The notes under the pieces are model-generated. The model saw only the letters and a program-made list of their open reading frames with translations, was not told the origin of the DNA and ran no database searches. The position numbers and the translations under genes are program-made. This document shows positions 60,698 to 64,000 of a stretch of DNA of 64,000 bases, one piece after another; within the stretch, counting starts at the first letter, position 1; each line of letters starts with the position of its first letter. The stretch comes from Paraburkholderia dinghuensis (GTDB lineage: Bacteria > Pseudomonadota > Gammaproteobacteria > Burkholderiales > Burkholderiaceae): the NCBI RefSeq assembly GCF_003837865.1, contig NZ_RQIS01000001.1, positions 248,001-312,000 of the forward strand, given 5' to 3'.

Positions 60698-60976
60698 TTA
60701 GTGGTAGTCGATGATGCGAACCCCCGATGCGTCGCCGTCCGCAAAATGGAAGCAGATCCGCCATTGCACGTTAATGCGCAAGCTGTACCACCCGGCGAGG
60801 TCGCCTGACAGACGCTCCAGGTGATTGCCCGGCGGCGCCCGAAGAAACGACAGCGTGACGGCGGCATGGATCTGCTGCAGCTTGCGAATCGCCACCCGTT
60901 CGATGAGGACGAAGCGGGCGACCCGGCGCCCGAAAAAAAGCGCCTCGGTGTCTCGGCATGCAAACGAAGTAATCAT
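60698..60976 (-). CDS. higB: HigB-family toxin (RelE-like mRNA interferase)
   Basis: A 92-residue toxin of the RelE/ParE superfamily (host inhibition of growth B). It begins MITSFACRDTEALFFGRRVARF and has LERLSGDLAGWYSLRINVQWRICFHF, typical of HigB, with the basic residues used for ribosome-dependent mRNA cleavage. Toxin precedes antitoxin, as in other higBA loci. Confidence 0.93.
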   Translation of the reverse strand: MITSFACRDTEALFFGRRVARFVLIERVAIRKLQQIHAAVTLSFLRAPPGNHLERLSGDLAGWYSLRINVQWRICFHFADGDASGVRIIDYH

Positions 60977-60980
60977 CGTG

Positions 60981-61021
60981 AATAGTAACGCCTTACGTTA
61001 ATAACGTCAACCGTTACTATT
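60981..61021. promoter_or_regulatory. Inverted repeat upstream of higBA, probable operator
   Basis: Perfect 10-bp arms AATAGTAACG (60981-60990) and CGTTACTATT (61012-61021) flank a smaller palindrome centred near 61001 (ACGTTAATAACGT). It begins 5 bp upstream of higB and is AT-rich, fitting a HigA binding site that covers the promoter. Confidence 0.7.
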
Positions 61022-61236
61022 GTGCCGGCCGCGTCTTGCGCTGCCCAGCTAGCCTTTCGGCCAACGCTGGCGCGTGGCTCCCCCTATGCAGCGAGCCGAA
61101 ACACGGCAAAAGCGCGACGCACGACCATGGCTGCGAGACGGCCGTGGGGCGGATCAAAACGGTTCCCGCCAGCATCTACGGCGACGCGCAAGCCCGCGTG
61201 GCGTAAAATATGCGCTTTCCAGAACAGATCCCAAGA

Positions 61237-62403
61237 ATGAGCCTCGCCACCACCCCTGAAATCATCGCCGAGCTGAAAGCCGGCCGGATGGTGATCCTCG
61301 TCGATGAAGAAGACCGGGAAAACGAGGGCGACCTCGTCATCGCTGCGGAGTTCGTTACGCCGGAAGCCATCAACTTCATGGCGAAGTACGGGCGCGGCCT
61401 GATCTGCCTCACGCTCACCCAGGAGCGCTGCAAGCTGCTCAACCTGCCGCTCATGACATATCGCAACGGCACGCAGTACGGCACCGCGTTCACGGTCAGC
61501 ATCGAGGCGGCCGAAGGCGTGACGACGGGCATCTCCGCCGCCGACCGCGCCCGCACGATCCAGACAGCCGTCGCGCACGACGCGCGCGCCGAGCACATCG
61601 TCCAGCCGGGCCACGTGTTCCCGATCATGGCTCAGCCGGGCGGCGTACTCGTGCGCGCGGGCCACACCGAGGCGGGCTGCGACTTCACGGCGCTTGCGGG
61701 CCTCACGCCGGCTGCGGTGATCTGCGAGGTCATCAAGGACGACGGCACGATGGCGCGCCTGCCGGACCTCATCGAGTTCGCGCAGCAGCACGACCTGAAA
61801 ATCGGCACGATCGCCGACCTGATCCACTACCGCAGCCGCACCGAGTCAATCGTCGAGCGCGTCGCGGAACGCACCATGCATACGGCGCACGGCGCCTTCC
61901 GCGCGATCATGTACGTCGATCACCCGACAGGCACTCCGCACATCGCGCTCGTGCGCGGCGAGCCCACACCCGGGCAAGACACGCCGGTGCGCGTGCACGA
62001 GCCGCTCTCGGTGCTGGATCTGCTGGAGACCGGAGCATCCACGCACTCGTGGACGCTCGACGCCGCCATGCGTGAAATCGCTGCACGCGATCTCGGCGTG
62101 ATCGTCATGCTCAATTGCGGCGATACCAAGGAACATCTGATCGACGTCTTCAAGGCGTTCGACCAGAAGGAGCGCGCAGAGGCGCTCGCGCGCCGTCCGG
62201 TCGACTTCAAGACCTATGGCGTCGGCGCGCAGATTCTGCGCGAGCTCGGCGTGGGCCGCATGCAGGTGTTGTCGAAACCGCGCCGCCTCGGCAGCATGTC
62301 GGGTTACGGGCTCGAAGTCACCGGCTTCGTGCCGATGCCCGGCAGCAGCACCGAAGCGCCCTGTCCGCCTGAAGGCGCCGATCGCAGCGCGGCGCGCGCC
62401 TGA
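61237..62403 (+). CDS. ribBA: 3,4-dihydroxy-2-butanone-4-phosphate synthase with degenerate GTP cyclohydrolase II domain
   Basis: A 388-residue protein. The N-terminal RibB half has the family hallmarks DEEDRENEGDLVIAAEF, TGISAADRARTIQ and HVFPIMAQPGGVLVRAGHTEAG. The C-terminal half (from about residue 205) has a RibA-like fold, but the three zinc-binding cysteines of GTP cyclohydrolase II are absent; the equivalent stretch reads VRVHEPLSVLDLL. It probably supplies only dihydroxybutanone phosphate. The ATG at 61237 is preferred to one at 61210, whose region overlaps a TAAAAT promoter-like sequence. Followed by ribH. Confidence 0.92.
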   Translation: MSLATTPEIIAELKAGRMVILVDEEDRENEGDLVIAAEFVTPEAINFMAKYGRGLICLTLTQERCKLLNLPLMTYRNGTQYGTAFTVSIEAAEGVTTGISAADRARTIQTAVAHDARAEHIVQPGHVFPIMAQPGGVLVRAGHTEAGCDFTALAGLTPAAVICEVIKDDGTMARLPDLIEFAQQHDLKIGTIADLIHYRSRTESIVERVAERTMHTAHGAFRAIMYVDHPTGTPHIALVRGEPTPGQDTPVRVHEPLSVLDLLETGASTHSWTLDAAMREIAARDLGVIVMLNCGDTKEHLIDVFKAFDQKERAEALARRPVDFKTYGVGAQILRELGVGRMQVLSKPRRLGSMSGYGLEVTGFVPMPGSSTEAPCPPEGADRSAARA

Positions 62404-62475
62404 CCGGCAACCACCGGGCAACCGCCACGCGCCCTCCTACTCGTCACCACGCTTAACCGAACCTACGGACACCAC

Positions 62476-62994
62476 ATGGAAATCGGACAATACCAACCGA
62501 ACCTCGATGGCGACGGACTGCGCATCGGCATCGTCCAGTCGCGCTTTAACGAACCCGTCTGCAACGGCCTCGCGGACGCTTGCATCGAAGAACTCGAACG
62601 CCTCGGCGTGACGGGCGAAGATGTGCTGCTCGTCACTGTGCCCGGCGCGCTGGAAATCCCGCTCGCGCTGCAAAAGCTCGCGGAAAGCGGCCAGTTCGAC
62701 GCACTGATCGCGCTCGGCGCGGTCGTGCGCGGCGAGACCTATCACTTCGAACTCGTCTCGAACGAGAGCGGCGCGGGCATCTCGCGCATCGCGCTCGACT
62801 TCGGCGTGCCGGTCGCAAACGCCGTGCTGACGACCGAAAACGAGGAGCAGGCGGTCGCGCGCATGACCGAGAAGGGTCGTGATGCGGCGCGCGTCTCGGT
62901 CGAGATGGCGAACCTCACGGTAGCGCTCGAGCAACTCGACGGCGGCGACGACGACGAGGACGAAGACGAGGAAGACGAAGAGGAACGCCAATGA
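62476..62994 (+). CDS. ribH: 6,7-dimethyl-8-ribityllumazine synthase
   Basis: A 172-residue enzyme that joins the pyrimidine and dihydroxybutanone phosphate to the lumazine. [36 protein letters not shown] and [16 protein letters not shown] are typical. The last 20 residues are an unusual acidic tail of Asp and Glu. The final 4 nt overlap the nusB start. Confidence 0.95.
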   Translation: MEIGQYQPNLDGDGLRIGIVQSRFNEPVCNGLADACIEELERLGVTGEDVLLVTVPGALEIPLALQKLAESGQFDALIALGAVVRGETYHFELVSNESGAGISRIALDFGVPVANAVLTTENEEQAVARMTEKGRDAARVSVEMANLTVALEQLDGGDDDEDEDEEDEEERQ

Positions 62995-63425
62995 AGAGCG
63001 CGCGTCGCCGCTCCCGCGAACTGGCCACGCAGGGGTTGTATCAGTGGCTGCTGTCGGGTGTGCCCGCCGGTGAAATCGATGCGCAGCTGCGCGGTTCGCA
63101 GGGCTATGACAAGGCCGATCACGAGCATCTGGACGCCATCCTGCACGGCGTGATCCGCGAAGCGGACACGCTGTCGGCCGCCATCGCACCGTGCCTCGAC
63201 CGCCCGATCGAACAGCTCTCGCCCGTCGAACGTGCCGTGCTGCTCGTCGCGACTTACGAGCTGACGCATCACGTCGACATCCCGTACCGCGTCGTGATCA
63301 ACGAAGCGGTCGAGCTGGCGAAGACGTTCGGCGGCTCGGACGGCTACAAGTACGTCAATGGCGTGCTCGACAAACTGTCGGTGCAGTTGCGCGCCACGGA
63401 AACCCAGGCCGCACGCAGATCGTGA
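62991..63425 (+). CDS. nusB: Transcription antitermination factor NusB
   Basis: A 144-residue all-helical protein that works with NusE (S10) in antitermination of rRNA operons. [17 protein letters not shown] and [19 protein letters not shown] and [29 protein letters not shown] are diagnostic. It overlaps ribH by 4 nt, a common ribH-nusB arrangement. Confidence 0.96.
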   Translation: MKSARRRSRELATQGLYQWLLSGVPAGEIDAQLRGSQGYDKADHEHLDAILHGVIREADTLSAAIAPCLDRPIEQLSPVERAVLLVATYELTHHVDIPYRVVINEAVELAKTFGGSDGYKYVNGVLDKLSVQLRATETQAARRS

Positions 63426-63540
63426 AGCAGGAGGCTGCGGAGCGTGCCGCGTGCGCGCCGTCCGCACCTTGTCGTTGTTTGAGGGTCCGCGCCCGCGGAC
63501 CCGCCGGCACAGCCGGTGAGCAAGAACTGGAATCCCCCGC

Positions 63541-64000
63541 ATGAATACCGTTGCCGAACCGCTCCTGCGGCTTGCCGCGCGCGTTGACGCGATCCAGCCG
63601 TTCTACGTCATGGAACTGGCGAAAGAAGCGGCGAAACTCGAACGCGCCGGACGCGACATCATCCACATGGGCATCGGCGAGCCGGACTTCACGGCCCCCG
63701 GACCCGTTGTCGAGGCGGCCGCAGCAGCGCTACGCCGCGGCGTCACCCAGTACACGAGCGCGCTCGGCATCCACCAGCTTCGCGAGGCGATCGCCGCGCA
63801 TTATCAGCACGCGTATGGACTGACGATCGATCCGGCGCGCGTGGTGGTCACGGCGGGCGCCTCGGCGGCGCTGCTGCTCGCGTGCACGGCGCTCGTCGAT
63901 CGCGACGACGAAGTGCTCATGCCCGATCCGTGCTACCCATGCAACCGCCACTTCGTGACCGCGGCTGAAGGCAAGCCCGTGCTCGTGCCGAGCGGCCCGG
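63541..64000 (+). CDS. Class I/II PLP aminotransferase, N-terminal fragment
   Basis: The gene continues past the window edge; 153 codons are present. IIHMGIGEPDFTAPGPVVEAA and YTSALGIHQLREAIAAHY and VVVTAGASAALLLAC mark a fold-type I aminotransferase of the AspC/AlaC branch. In related genomes an alanine- or aspartate-type aminotransferase follows nusB. The PLP lysine is beyond the edge, so the substrate cannot be judged. Confidence 0.88.
   Translation, partial: MNTVAEPLLRLAARVDAIQPFYVMELAKEAAKLERAGRDIIHMGIGEPDFTAPGPVVEAAAAALRRGVTQYTSALGIHQLREAIAAHYQHAYGLTIDPARVVVTAGASAALLLACTALVDRDDEVLMPDPCYPCNRHFVTAAEGKPVLVPSGP

Noticed and set aside
61022..61236. Possible FMN riboswitch before ribBA
   Set aside because: The conserved RFN core elements (AGGGGTGAAATTCCC-type and GAGCG motifs) are not present here or before ribD.

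Overview
The window looks like chromosomal DNA of a high-GC betaproteobacterium of the Burkholderiaceae, most likely Paraburkholderia, Caballeronia or a close relative. This rests on gene order and family-typical products: serS-rarA, lolA-ftsK-trxB, a gts-like sugar ABC transporter beside zwf-pgl-glk with a glucokinase/RpiR fusion, hemL-ribD-ribE and ribBA-ribH-nusB. No rRNA, tRNA, CRISPR array, transposase or integrase was recognised.

Layout. (1) 1-17.1 kb: start of serS, rarA, an NCS1 permease, a complete bioA-F-D-B biotin operon, a secreted alpha/beta hydrolase, a YchJ-like protein, an SDR, a thiolase overlapping a carbonic anhydrase gene, aceK, and a LiuR-like MerR regulator divergent from a metallo-beta-lactamase-fold hydrolase. 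(2) 17.1-22.7 kb: cell-envelope and division core lolA, ftsK, trxB and an Smr-domain gene. (3) 22.75-23.5 kb: a small lower-GC patch with one transglutaminase-like gene. (4) 23.5-32.7 kb: sugar uptake (binding protein, two permeases, ATPase) divergent from zwf, pgl and glk-rpiR. These genes import hexose and carry it to 6-phosphogluconate. A perfect HexR-type operator lies in front of zwf, and the probable regulator is the C-terminal half of the third gene. (5) 32.7-37.6 kb: a Bcr/CflA efflux pump, hemL, ribD and ribE.

(6) 37.6-61.2 kb: an accessory block that separates ribE from ribBA. It holds a Fur-type iron uptake cluster (TonB-dependent receptor, DUF3325, a fused DUF3649-PepSY protein, and divergent tonB-exbB-exbD), a DedA protein, an AI-2E-family permease, a polar amino-acid ABC transporter, pbpC with a thioester alpha-2-macroglobulin, a membrane diguanylate cyclase, a small orphan gene and a higBA toxin-antitoxin pair. 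(7) 61.2-64 kb: the riboflavin cluster resumes with ribBA, ribH and nusB, followed by a truncated aminotransferase gene.

The most notable points are the self-contained sugar regulon with its operator, the splitting of the riboflavin cluster by about 23.7 kb, a RibBA whose GTP cyclohydrolase half lacks the zinc cysteines, the DUF3649-PepSY fusion, and a LiuR-type regulator with no leucine catabolism genes beside it. I did not find a clearly undescribed multi-gene system. The best unexplained items are the transglutaminase-like orphan and the small basic protein near 60 kb. Start codons were chosen by family alignment and ribosome binding sites where visible.
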